The notes beneath the pieces are model-generated. The model had not been told where the DNA came from and did not search any database. It saw only the letters and a program-made list of their open reading frames with translations. A DNA stretch of 64,000 nucleotides from Burkholderiaceae bacterium (GTDB lineage: Bacteria; Pseudomonadota; Gammaproteobacteria; Burkholderiales; Burkholderiaceae_C): contig JACSRS010000110.1 of NCBI GenBank assembly GCA_014879655.1, positions 1 to 64,000 of the forward strand, given 5' to 3'. Positions 33,226-41,119 of this stretch are shown piece by piece. Position 1 is the stretch's first letter; each line of letters starts with the position of its first letter. The position numbers and the translations under genes are program-made.

Positions 33226-34086
33226 TCAGCGCCTGCCGGCCGTCAGCAGCAATTCGTTGGGGCCTGCCCAGCCGTCCGGCGTCTGGAACACAGTCAGCCG
33301 CTCTTCCATTTCGGCCCACGCCCGCTGCCGGGCGTCCGCGGGCAAGCGCCCCAGAATCTGCTGGATCGGACTGGCCGAAGTCCGGATGAAGTCGAGGTAA
33401 TGCCGGGCCGAAGGCAGCCGGAACGGCGCGTCGACGGCCGTTGTTGCAACGTCCCGAAAGCCCGCCGCCACGAACAGCTCCCCGATCAACCCCGGCTTGC
33501 CCAGACTCAGCAGGCCACCCGGCCGATAGGGGTCGGCCGGGGGCAGGCCCGCGTGCCGCAGCGCCGTCGACATCAGGATGCCGATGCAGGGGTTGCTCTG
33601 CGGCTGCGAAAGCACCAGCGTGCAGGCCGTGCCGCCGGGCCGCAACGCGCGGTGCATCTCGCGCAGGCCCTGCGTCGGGTCCGGAAAGAACATCAGGCCG
33701 AGGCGGCAGACCGCCGCATCGAAACCCGACGCGGCCAGACCGAGCGCTTCCCCTTCTGCCACCTGCGTCTGCACCTGCCGCAGTCCCGCCTGGCTGAACT
33801 TTTCACGGGCCAGGGCAAGGATGGCGGGCGAGTAGTCGGTGGCCAGCACATAGCCTGCCGGGCCGACGCACCGGGCAATGTCCAGCGTCTGGTCACCCGC
33901 ACCGGCGGCGACATCCAGCACCCGGGCACCTGCGACCACGCCCGCCATGGCGAGCATGGCGCGGGTCGCCGGCTCCAGCCACCCGCGAATCTGCGGCGAA
34001 TACGCGTCCCAGCCCGCCGCTGCCTGCTCCCATTGTTCGCGGCCTGCCGATTTGAATGCTGCGCTGTCCGTGGTCGAGGTGTGCAT
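33226..34086 (-). CDS. SAM-dependent methyltransferase (UbiE/Methyltransf_11 type)
   Basis: A 286-residue class I methyltransferase. Motif I is GARVLDVAAGAGDQTLDIAR; the acidic post-I residue is in YVLATDYSPAILALAREKFS; motif II-like QVAEGEALGLAASGFDAAVC; and RLGLMFFPDPTQGLREMHRA is the usual post-II region. The substrate-binding C-terminal part is poorly diagnostic. ATG 34086 is preferred to the longer ORF that crosses the divergent promoter. It faces away from a LysR-family gene, which is probably its regulator. Confidence 0.9.
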   Translation of the reverse strand: MHTSTTDSAAFKSAGREQWEQAAAGWDAYSPQIRGWLEPATRAMLAMAGVVAGARVLDVAAGAGDQTLDIARCVGPAGYVLATDYSPAILALAREKFSQAGLRQVQTQVAEGEALGLAASGFDAAVCRLGLMFFPDPTQGLREMHRALRPGGTACTLVLSQPQSNPCIGILMSTALRHAGLPPADPYRPGGLLSLGKPGLIGELFVAAGFRDVATTAVDAPFRLPSARHYLDFIRTSASPIQQILGRLPADARQRAWAEMEERLTVFQTPDGWAGPNELLLTAGRR

Positions 34087-34166
34087 GGTGCCTGTCTCCG
34101 GTTTGACCGCGCCTGGCGCAGAATGCGCCGGTGTGTCGTTGCTTTGCAGCTTAGGCGCGCGCACCT

Positions 34167-34195
34167 GTCCGCGGAAGCCGCAAATTTGCGCGGAC
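34167..34195. promoter_or_regulatory. Overlapping palindromes in the methyltransferase-LysR divergent gap
   Basis: GTCCGCG at 34167-34173 pairs with CGCGGAC at 34189-34195, and a perfect 12-base palindrome CGCAAATTTGCG lies at 34179-34190. LysR-type proteins bind such dyads in the divergent promoter, so this is the best operator candidate for the LysR protein encoded at 34222. No direct binding evidence. Confidence 0.55.
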
Positions 34196-34221
34196 CCATC
34201 GCACTTTTGCAGGAGCCGCCT

Positions 34222-35115
34222 GTGTTTGACTGGAGCGACCTGAAGGTTCTGCTGGCTGTGGCCGAACACCGGAGCACGCTGGCGGCGGCGCGCTCGCTGC
34301 GGTTGAACCAGTCCACCGTGCAGCGCCGGCTGGCCGAACTGGACCGGTGTTTCGGGCAGCCGGTGGCGGCCCGGCAGCCCGCCGGCTATCGCCTGACGCC
34401 GTTCGGAGAAAGCCTGCTGCCGTTTGCCCGCGACGTGGCACGCGCGGCGGCGCAGCTCGAACATCATGTGCGGGCGGGCCGGCGGGACCTGACCGGCGTG
34501 GTTCGCGTGACGGTTCCCGAGCCGCTGGTTTCCCGCTTCTCGCAATCAACCCTGCTGGACCGGTTCCACGCCCGCCATCCCGGCCTTCAGGTGGAGCTGG
34601 TCATGAGCGACAAATACCTCGATCTGGCCAGCGGCGATGTTGACATCGCGCTGCGTTCGGGTGACACCGATGACGAATCGCTGATCGGCCGCAAGGTGGC
34701 CGATTCGACCTGGGCCGTCTATGCGAGCCTGGACTACCTCGAACGGCGTGGTCGGCCCGCCAGCACCGATGAGCTGCCGCAGCACGACCTGGTGGGGTTT
34801 GACGACAGCATGGACGGGCATCGCGTCTCAAAATGGTATCGCGCGGTCGCCCCCGACACTCGACTTGCTGCCCGCAACAACAGTGTGCTGGGCCTGCTGT
34901 ATTCGGCCAAGGCGGGCGTCGGGCTCGCGCCGCTGCCGATGGCCATTGCCGCTTCTGAACCGCAGCTCGTGCAGGTGCTGGGTCCGATTCCCGAACTGGC
35001 CAACATCTGGCGCCTGCTGACGCGCCAGGACCTGCGCCACACGCCCCGGGTGGCTGCGTTTTTCGATTTCATGATCGAAGAAGTCGAGACACTGCGGAAG
35101 ATCCTGAACGGATGA
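34222..35115 (+). CDS. LysR-family transcriptional regulator
   Basis: A 297-residue regulator. The N-terminal winged helix reads LKVLLAVAEHRSTLAAARSL then NQSTVQRRLAELDRCFGQPV, followed by the linker helix GESLLPFARDVARAAAQLEH. The effector-binding domain follows (TGVVRVTVPEPLVSRFSQST, IALRSGDTDDESLIGRKVAD). The start is GTG at 34222 behind an AGGAG site, shorter than the long in-frame ORF. Divergent from the methyltransferase with a 135-base gap that contains the palindromes described separately. Confidence 0.93.
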   Translation: MFDWSDLKVLLAVAEHRSTLAAARSLRLNQSTVQRRLAELDRCFGQPVAARQPAGYRLTPFGESLLPFARDVARAAAQLEHHVRAGRRDLTGVVRVTVPEPLVSRFSQSTLLDRFHARHPGLQVELVMSDKYLDLASGDVDIALRSGDTDDESLIGRKVADSTWAVYASLDYLERRGRPASTDELPQHDLVGFDDSMDGHRVSKWYRAVAPDTRLAARNNSVLGLLYSAKAGVGLAPLPMAIAASEPQLVQVLGPIPELANIWRLLTRQDLRHTPRVAAFFDFMIEEVETLRKILNG

Positions 35116-35137
35116 GTCGGCTGCCGGAACAGCCCGG

Positions 35138-36430
35138 TCAGGGAATCGGCAGCGGCTCCTCGTCGCTGGTCTGCTCGGCCAGATCGCGGTAGGTCGCCGA
35201 CCAGCTGGCCGGCGGAAAGTTGACCGCGTCCCGCCCGGCCAGGAACCGGGCCAGCTCGAAGTGGTTGAGCTTGTCGGTGACCACCGTATCGTCCAGCCGG
35301 GCGCTGCCCTGGATGTGCGCCATGAGGGTTCGCGCCGCGTGCGCGTAGGCCCAGGGCGAGGCACCGCTGCCTTCGAGCACGGTGGCCAGAAAAAACAGCC
35401 GGGGCGCGTCCAGCGACTTGAACAGACTACCGCAGCGCAGGGCCAGCGCGTCCACACTGCGGATGCGCGCCAGCGCCGGGTTGTCAAAAAACCCCAGGTC
35501 CATCGCATAACCGGTGCCCCACAGCAGCACGTCGACCTGCAGCTCTTCGCCACCGGTCAGCGTCACCGTGCGGCCGCTGATGCGCTGCACGCTGCCCCTG
35601 TGGCGCCGGATGTCGGCGAAGTTCGCGATCATCGTGCGCCTGCCCGGCAGCAACTGGTCGCGCGAAAAGTCGAAATCGTTCGCGGGAAGCAGGTCGTTCA
35701 GGCCGAACTTGTCGTAGCGCTGGCGCAGGTCCGCATTGAGTTCGCGGTTCATCTGGGCCACGCTCACGCCCTGCATCTGCATGCGCGCCAGCGCGCGGAT
35801 GTCCCCAGCCACATGCTTGGGCTTGCGCGTGGGCATCATCCATTTGACCGAGCGGTAAACCCAGTCAACCCGTCGGGCCCGCTGGTCGAAGCACAGGTCG
35901 AGCAGGTCCATCGCCGACGCACCGCCGCCGACCACCAGCACATCGCGGCCGCTCAGCATGGCAGGGTCGGTGAGCGCCGACGAGTGGAATTCCTGCACTC
36001 TGGCATCCTGGCGATCGACCAGCGGCACCAGCGGCCGGTTGTGACCGCCGGTTGCAGCGATCAGGTGGCGTGCTGTGAAGACTTGCGACGGCGTGTGCAC
36101 CTCCCAGCCATCGGCGCTGGCGCTGGCCCGTGTCACCGGGGTGTTCAGGCGGATGAAGGGCGACAGACCGAAACGCTCCACCCAGGCGCGGATGTTGGCG
36201 GCAATGCTGGCCTGATCGGGCCCGCCAATCGGCAGGTCACCCAGCGTCCAGTCTTCCGGGCGGCCCTGGATGTCCTGCCAGGCGGGCAACTGCGCCCACA
36301 AGCCGCCCACCGCGCCCTGCTTTTCCAGCAGCAGCGCATTCAGCCCCGCCTGCCGGGCGTAGTGCAGGCTGACGACGCCGCCGATGCCGCCGCCGATGAT
36401 GATCAGGTCCAGGGGTGCTTCAGGGTTCAT
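35138..36430 (-). CDS. Flavin-dependent monooxygenase (FMO/Baeyer-Villiger-like)
   Basis: A 430-residue protein with FAD motif LIIIGGGIGGVVSLHYARQA at residues 9-28 and a second GxGxxA motif in DVLVVGGGASAMDLLDLCFD. The ATG motif for FAD is LIAATGGHNRPL and late GTGYAMDLGFFDNPA. VQEFHSSALTD matches the FMO-type histidine-containing strand, but the strict FxGxxxH form of the 24440 enzyme is missing. ATG at 36430. Divergent from the TetR gene at 36575, whose operator candidate sits in the shared 144-base gap. Confidence 0.87.
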   Translation of the reverse strand: MNPEAPLDLIIIGGGIGGVVSLHYARQAGLNALLLEKQGAVGGLWAQLPAWQDIQGRPEDWTLGDLPIGGPDQASIAANIRAWVERFGLSPFIRLNTPVTRASASADGWEVHTPSQVFTARHLIAATGGHNRPLVPLVDRQDARVQEFHSSALTDPAMLSGRDVLVVGGGASAMDLLDLCFDQRARRVDWVYRSVKWMMPTRKPKHVAGDIRALARMQMQGVSVAQMNRELNADLRQRYDKFGLNDLLPANDFDFSRDQLLPGRRTMIANFADIRRHRGSVQRISGRTVTLTGGEELQVDVLLWGTGYAMDLGFFDNPALARIRSVDALALRCGSLFKSLDAPRLFFLATVLEGSGASPWAYAHAARTLMAHIQGSARLDDTVVTDKLNHFELARFLAGRDAVNFPPASWSATYRDLAEQTSDEEPLPIP

Positions 36431-36515
36431 GACGGATTGGCGTGGCGGCAGATGGCCTGCGATGCACCGCATTTTGCGGCAACGGCGACCGCGACCCTGA
36501 CCCGGAAAGCTCCCC

Positions 36516-36567
36516 TTGATCGAAAGTATTGCATCGGCTAGAGTTACATACCAACCAGTCGGTATGT
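36516..36567 (+). promoter_or_regulatory. Sigma-70-like promoter and TetR operator candidate
   Basis: TTGATC (36516-36521), 17 bases, TAGAGT (36539-36544) resemble -35/-10 boxes. Right after lies a 22-base near-palindrome (36546-36567) with perfect outer arms ACATACC and GGTATGT. Its position over the likely transcription start, 7 bases before the TetR ATG, fits autorepression and could also control the divergent monooxygenase. Confidence 0.65.
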
Positions 36568-36574
36568 TTGATTC

Positions 36575-37270
36575 ATGACCTCGCCCCACGAGCCTTCCGC
36601 CGCGCCGCCGGCACCCGTGCCTCCATCAACGGCACCCGCAAAACCGCCTGCCAGCGCCCGCACCCGGTTGCTTGATGCCGCGATGCAGGTGATCCGCAGC
36701 AAGGGCTATGCGGCAACCACCGTTGAAGACGTCTGCGCCGCGGCCGGCGTCACCAAGGGCAGCTTCTTCCACCATTTCAAGAGCAAGGAAGAGATGGCGC
36801 TGGCCGCAGTGGCGCACTGGAACGCGGTGACCGGCGCGCTGTTTGAGCAGGCGCCCTACCACCGCCAAGCCGACCCGCGCGAGCGGGTGCTGGGCTACAT
36901 CGACTTTCGCCGCGCCATCGGCCAGGGCGCGCTGCCCGAGATCACCTGCCTGCTGGGCACCCTGGTGCAGGAAACCTTTGAGACCTGGCCCGCGATCCGC
37001 GCAGCCTGTGGTGACGGCATCGCCGCCCATGCAGACGTGGTGGCGCAGGACATGGCCGCAGCGAAAGCGCTGTACGCGCCCGATGCCGATTGGGACCCGC
37101 AGGTGCTGGCGCTGTTCACGCAGGCCACGCTGCAGGGCGCATTTGTGCTGGCCAAGGCGCGCGGCGACGACGCCATCATCGGACATTGCATCGACCATTT
37201 GCGACAGCACGTCGCCAACCTGCTGGGCGCCGGCGCGGCCCCGGCTTTTCATCAGGAGACTTCACCATGA
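36575..37270 (+). CDS. TetR-family repressor
   Basis: A 231-residue regulator. After a Pro/Ala-rich lead the helix-turn-helix domain reads TRLLDAAMQVIRSKGYAATT then VEDVCAAAGVTKGSFFHHFK, the classical TetR/AcrR pattern. The C-terminal ligand domain includes LGYIDFRRAIGQGALPEITC. The stop overlaps the start of the DUF1428 gene (ATGA), so the regulator heads the cassette 36575-38588. A near-palindromic operator lies just upstream of its start. Confidence 0.93.
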   Translation: MTSPHEPSAAPPAPVPPSTAPAKPPASARTRLLDAAMQVIRSKGYAATTVEDVCAAAGVTKGSFFHHFKSKEEMALAAVAHWNAVTGALFEQAPYHRQADPRERVLGYIDFRRAIGQGALPEITCLLGTLVQETFETWPAIRAACGDGIAAHADVVAQDMAAAKALYAPDADWDPQVLALFTQATLQGAFVLAKARGDDAIIGHCIDHLRQHVANLLGAGAAPAFHQETSP

Positions 37271-37617
37271 GCTATGTCGACGGATTTGTGGCCCCGGTGC
37301 CCAAAGCCAACCAGGCGGGCTTTCTCAAGCACGCCACGGAAATGGCCGCCGTGTTCAAGGCCAACGGCGCCACCAGCGTGGTCGAATGCTGGGGCGATGA
37401 TGTGCCCGAGGGCAAGCTAACCTCGCTGCCCATGGCGGTGCAGCTCAAGCCGGATGAAACCGTGGTGTTTTCGTGGGTCACCTGGCCTTCAAAGGCGGCG
37501 CGCGACGAGGGCTGGAAAAAGATGATGGAAGACCCGGCCATGGCCAACAGCGGCGCCCTGCCGTTTGACGGCAAGCGGGTCATCTTTGGCGGCTTCCAGA
37601 TGTTGCTGCAGGCCTGA
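37267..37617 (+). CDS. DUF1428 family protein
   Basis: A 116-residue ferredoxin-fold (dimeric alpha-beta barrel) protein. SYVDGFVAPVPKANQAGFLK opens it and VECWGDDVPEGKLTSLPMAV is the most conserved block, ending KRVIFGGFQMLLQA. Proteins of this family are usually found with AHSA1, glyoxalase and YciI-like genes, as here. No enzymatic activity has been assigned. Translation is coupled to the TetR gene by a 4-base overlap. Confidence 0.92.
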   Translation: MSYVDGFVAPVPKANQAGFLKHATEMAAVFKANGATSVVECWGDDVPEGKLTSLPMAVQLKPDETVVFSWVTWPSKAARDEGWKKMMEDPAMANSGALPFDGKRVIFGGFQMLLQA

Positions 37618-37665
37618 GCCTTGCAGCGCCGCAAATCCGCCCAACTGCCGCCAGAAAGAACCACC

Positions 37666-38145
37666 ATGGGATCACCTGCCCCTGACGCCACCAGCCCTGC
37701 CGAACTGGTGCTGACCCGCCTGATCCATGTGCCGCGCCACAAGCTTTACCGTTGCTGGACCGAACCCGCGTTGATCACGCAGTGGTTCACGCCGCCGCCC
37801 TGGAAAACGGTTGCCGCCGAAACCGACGTGCGCCCCGGCGGCACCAGCCTGATCACCATGCAGGGGCCGGACGGCACGCTGATGCCCAATCGCGGCGTCT
37901 ATCTGGAGGTCGTGCCCGGCGAGCGCCTGGTGTTCACCGATGCCTACACCAGCGCCTGGGTGCCGGCGGCCAAGCCGTTCTTCACCTGCATCCTGACCTT
38001 TGAAGACGAAGCCGGCCAGACGCGCTACACCGCCCGCGCCCGCCACTGGAATGCCGAAGACTGCGCCGCCCACGAGCAGATGGGCTTTCACGCCGGCTGG
38101 GGCATCGCCACCGACCAGCTGGCGGCGCTGGCCGCCACGCTTTGA
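37666..38145 (+). CDS. SRPBCC / AHSA1-like START-domain protein
   Basis: A 159-residue helix-grip protein. The lead LVLTRLIHVPRHKLYRCWTE then PALITQWFTPPPWKT is the standard AHSA1 opening, followed by the beta sheet (YLEVVPGERLVFTDAYTSAW) and the long C-terminal helix starting HEQMGFHAGWGIATDQLAAL. It probably binds a small hydrophobic ligand. Second structural gene after TetR; spacing to the VOC gene is 35 bp. Confidence 0.9.
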   Translation: MGSPAPDATSPAELVLTRLIHVPRHKLYRCWTEPALITQWFTPPPWKTVAAETDVRPGGTSLITMQGPDGTLMPNRGVYLEVVPGERLVFTDAYTSAWVPAAKPFFTCILTFEDEAGQTRYTARARHWNAEDCAAHEQMGFHAGWGIATDQLAALAATL

Positions 38146-38180
38146 ACCTTGCAATCCCCACTCACCCAAGGAGAACCGAG

Positions 38181-38588
38181 ATGAACCCCGTTGTGCACTT
38201 TGAAATGCCTTATGACAACCGCGAACGCATGGCCGGCTTCTACGGCAAGGCGTTCGGCTGGCAGTCGCAGATGCTGGGCGAGGAAATGGGCAACTATGTG
38301 GTCACCCACACCACCGAGACCGACGCCGACGGCATGGTCAAGTTGCCCGGCACCATCAACGGCGGGTTCTTCCCGCGCAAGCCGGACTGGCCGGCGCAGC
38401 ACCCGTCGGTGGTGATCGCGGTGGACGACATCCAGGCAGCGATCAAGGCCGTCAACACCGCCGGCGGCGAGGTGCTGGGCGAGCCGATGGAGATTCCCGG
38501 CGTCGGCCAGTACGTGTCGTTCATGGACCCCGAGGGCAACCGCGTCAGCATGCTGCAGCCGCTGCCACGGGGCGGCACGTGCCGCTGA
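38181..38588 (+). CDS. VOC (glyoxalase/bleomycin-resistance fold) protein
   Basis: A 135-residue protein with two beta-alpha-beta-beta-beta units: PVVHFEMPYDNRERMAGFYG then KAFGWQSQMLGEEMGNYVV, and VVIAVDDIQAAIKAVNTAGG then YVSFMDPEGNRVSMLQPL. His6 of the first strand and Glu of the last (DPEGNRV) are at metal-ligand positions, although no strict glyoxalase I pattern is complete. RBS AAGGAG precedes ATG 38181. Last gene of the TetR-led cassette. Confidence 0.9.
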   Translation: MNPVVHFEMPYDNRERMAGFYGKAFGWQSQMLGEEMGNYVVTHTTETDADGMVKLPGTINGGFFPRKPDWPAQHPSVVIAVDDIQAAIKAVNTAGGEVLGEPMEIPGVGQYVSFMDPEGNRVSMLQPLPRGGTCR

Positions 38589-38690
38589 GCCCGCGGCCTC
38601 GTCACCCACCGGTTGCGCCTTGCCGCGTTCGGCCGATCCGGCACCCCTCCCGGTCAGAAAGGGAGAATTTTCAGTTTTTTCCGGCCTATC

Positions 38691-38718
38691 CCAGCGTCAA
38701 ATGGCGATCTTCTGCTAT
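38691..38718 (-). repeat. Dispersed 28-nt element, copy 6
   Basis: On the minus strand: AAATAGC, 11 bases ending CGCC, ATTTGACGCTGG (exact), then GATAGGCCGGAAAAAACTG and AAAATTCTCCC. It lies between convergent genes (VOC and YedE-like), which places it downstream of both. Confidence 0.93.
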
Positions 38719-38778
38719 TTAAACAGAAGTCATCCGACCCGGAAGCAGTGCTTCGAGTCGGACCGGATCTCCGGCCGT

Positions 38779-39204
38779 TCAGCGGGCCCGCAGGCCTTGC
38801 ACCAGCGCGCCCAGCAAGATGCCGCCCACCGCCCACAGCAGGTCGAAGTTGCCCGTGCCAAGGCCGGCAATCGCCGGGCCGGGGCAGACACCGCACAAGC
38901 CCCAGCCCACGCCAAACAGCGCCGAGCCAAGCAGCGTGTCGCGATTCCACGCGGCCCGCCGAACTTCGAATACGCCGCCCAGCAGCGGGCGACCGAGCAG
39001 GCGTGGCAGGCTCTGGTAGGCCAGCAGCGTGACAGCCACCCCGCCGCCCATCACCAGCATCAGGCCCAGATCGCTGAAGCGCAGGAAGCTCAGCACGATT
39101 TCCGGCTGCACCATGCCCGACAGCGACAGACCGAAGCCGAACAGCACGCCGGCCGCCAGCGTGGCGATTGCGCGGGGGATGTTGTCTTGACGAATGCCGC
39201 TCAT
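38779..39204 (-). CDS. YeeE/YedE transporter half (C-terminal half)
   Basis: A 141-residue membrane protein, one of two half-length YeeE/YedE subunits. Helices include ATLAAGVLFGFGLSLSGMVQ and LGSALFGVGWGLCGVCPGPA; the conserved Cys in GLCGVCPGPA is the family position where thiosulfate is passed in characterised TsuA proteins. ATG 39204 overlaps the stop of the other half (39206), so they are translated together. Sulfur-compound uptake is inferred from the family. Confidence 0.9.
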   Translation of the reverse strand: MSGIRQDNIPRAIATLAAGVLFGFGLSLSGMVQPEIVLSFLRFSDLGLMLVMGGGVAVTLLAYQSLPRLLGRPLLGGVFEVRRAAWNRDTLLGSALFGVGWGLCGVCPGPAIAGLGTGNFDLLWAVGGILLGALVQGLRAR

Positions 39205-39674
39205 CACAGCCACCTTGCAGCCAGGTTGGCGGTCAGAAACGCGGTCGCCATGAAGGTCAGCACCGCTTGCAGCGAAGGCAGGCTGAGCGAGCCCAGGCCA
39301 CAGATCCCGTGGCCCGAGGTGCAACCGTTGCCCAGCCGGGCACCGTAGCCGACCAGGAAGCCACCCGCCAGCAGTTGCCAGGCCGGTACGGCGGTGCGCT
39401 GGGGCGCTGCGTCCGCCCAGCCCAGCCACCAGACCAGTGCGCCGACGATCAGGCCCGCGGCGTAGACCAGTCGCCAATTGCGCGACTCCACCAGCGAAGG
39501 CTTCTGAAAAAACGGCCGCTGCACCACGTACGACCAGGTGCTGGAAAAGACGGAGCTCAGGCCGCCGACGCGGCCCGTCATCACGAACAGCAGCGCCACA
39601 CCGGCGCCAATCAGCAAGCCACCGATCAGGTAATGCGTCCATCCCAGCGGGAGAAGAAAAAGTGGTTGGTTCAT
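39204..39674 (-). CDS. YeeE/YedE transporter half (N-terminal half)
   Basis: A 156-residue protein of four to five helices. LIGGLLIGAGVALLFVMTGR then VGGLSSVFSSTWSYVVQRPF is the typical YeeE opening and YGARLGNGCTSGHGICGLGS carries the conserved Cys pair. Together with the coupled downstream gene it rebuilds one full-length YeeE-type channel. Split forms are common in proteobacteria. No sulfur-oxidation genes lie nearby. Confidence 0.92.
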   Translation of the reverse strand: MNQPLFLLPLGWTHYLIGGLLIGAGVALLFVMTGRVGGLSSVFSSTWSYVVQRPFFQKPSLVESRNWRLVYAAGLIVGALVWWLGWADAAPQRTAVPAWQLLAGGFLVGYGARLGNGCTSGHGICGLGSLSLPSLQAVLTFMATAFLTANLAARWL

Positions 39675-39957
39675 CGTTGAAGCAGATCAGTGTGACGCTG
39701 TGCGCGTAATGGCAGGAAACCCCTAGCCGGGCTGGATGTTACGCGCTCCCGAGGCGCTGCCAATCCCACACGAAGTGCGGCTGAACGCGCGGGCGCCGCA
39801 GCGGCTTCAACGCCGCGCCCCTTATCATGAATCCGGTTCGTGCAGTGGTCAGGCTCTCGACAGTCCAGCACACCACGCCGTTGTCAGGCCTTGCCATCCG
39901 GGGAATTGCCCGAAACTGCCCGTACACCCGGAACAACTCAAGGAGTGAACGCCCGTC

Positions 39958-40935
39958 ATGAACACCGAACAACAGGAAGCCTTGCTGACCATCGTCCTGC
40001 TTGCCGCCTTTGCCGACGGCGAAAAGGCCGACGCCGAGCGCGAGGCGATCCGCCGCATCGCTGAAACCTTGAGTGGAGAGGCGGGCTCGCCCAACCTGAC
40101 GCGACTGATGCAGGATGTGCTGCTGAACCGGACCAGCCTGGCCTCGGCCTGCGCCGGGCTGACGGACACCGGCCAGCGGCAACTGGCTTATGAAATGGCG
40201 GTCAGCGTCTGTGATGCCGATGGCCAGCTCACCGACCGCGAGCGCAGCTTTCTCGCCGATCTACGCGGGCAGCTGTCGGTGAATGCCAGCCAGGCCCGCG
40301 CCTTTGAAGAACAGGCCGAAGCCATGGTAGCGGCCGTGCCGATGGCACCTGTCGCGGCGGTAAGCGCCGCCGTCGCCAGCGCACCTGCTGCTGCAGCGCC
40401 GGAAGTGACCGGTCGCGTCAATGAAGCCGAACTGGACCGCACCATCCTGAACGCGGCGCTGGTCAACGGCGCGCTGGAACTGCTGCCGCAGTCCTGGGCG
40501 TCGATGGCCATCATTCCGCTGCAGGTCCGGCTGGTCTACAACATCGGCAAGGCCTACGGCGTGACCATGGATCAGGGCTCGATCCGCGAGTTCATCGCCG
40601 CGGCGGGCGTGGGGCTGACGTCGCAATACGTGGAACAGTTCGGGCGCAAGCTGCTGGGCGGCCTGCTGGGCAAGATGGCCGGCAAGACCATCGGCAAGAT
40701 CGGCAGCGCCGGCACCGGCATGGCTTTTTCTTTTGCCTCGACTTACGCGCTGGGGCAGCTGGCGCGGCGCTACTATGCCGGCGGGCGGATCATGAACACC
40801 CGCTTGCTGCAGGAAACCTACCAGGGCCTGCTGGGCCCTGCCCGGCAGATGCAGAGCCAGTATCTGCCGCAAATGCAGGAAAAAGCCGCTTCGCTGGATG
40901 CGGCGCAGATCATGACGATGGTGCGGGGCGGCTGA
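39958..40935 (+). CDS. TerB-like and DUF697-like membrane-associated protein
   Basis: A 325-residue protein. Residues 1-115 form a TerB-like domain (LLTIVLLAAFADGEKADAER, MAVSVCDADGQLTDRERSFL) with two acidic metal-pocket motifs. An Ala/Val/Pro linker (about 115-150) leads to a C-terminal region ILNAALVNGALELLPQSWAS then MAIIPLQVRLVYNIGKAYGV, matching DUF697/YcjF-type membrane-binding sequence. Function unknown; the combination suggests a membrane-anchored stress sensor. ATG follows AAGGAGTGAAC. A second TerB-like gene is at 31355. Confidence 0.8.
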   Translation: MNTEQQEALLTIVLLAAFADGEKADAEREAIRRIAETLSGEAGSPNLTRLMQDVLLNRTSLASACAGLTDTGQRQLAYEMAVSVCDADGQLTDRERSFLADLRGQLSVNASQARAFEEQAEAMVAAVPMAPVAAVSAAVASAPAAAAPEVTGRVNEAELDRTILNAALVNGALELLPQSWASMAIIPLQVRLVYNIGKAYGVTMDQGSIREFIAAAGVGLTSQYVEQFGRKLLGGLLGKMAGKTIGKIGSAGTGMAFSFASTYALGQLARRYYAGGRIMNTRLLQETYQGLLGPARQMQSQYLPQMQEKAASLDAAQIMTMVRGG

Positions 40936-41021
40936 AAGGCCGGTTGGCAGCCGAGCTCCGCCCCCGGCTGACATCCATCACGCCGCCCTCAATCCCCCCA
41001 GCTGGCGGCCTACCGTCCCAA

Positions 41022-41060
41022 ATGAACACCCGCAACACCACCTTCGACAAAGACGCCATT
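41022..41060 (+). pseudogene. 5' stub of a 3'-5' exonuclease-like gene
   Basis: ATG at 41022 encodes MNTRNTTFDKDAI, which matches 10 of 13 residues and 33 of 39 bases of the start of the intact exonuclease at 43844 (MNTRHITPDKDAI). After that the similarity stops, close to the end of the thaumatin-like gene on the other strand. It is therefore a diverged 5' fragment placed about 2.8 kb before the intact copy, in the same orientation, flanking the thaumatin-like gene. Confidence 0.65.
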
Positions 41061-41119
41061 CCCGGAGGCTCACGAGTGTCTCGGGATGCCGGGGCGATTC
41101 GCACGAACGGACCCGCTCA

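Noticed and set aside
33400-35115. 571-codon plus-strand start for the LysR gene
   Set aside because: Upstream part overlaps the methyltransferase antisense; the winged-helix domain begins at GTG 34222 behind an AGGAG site.
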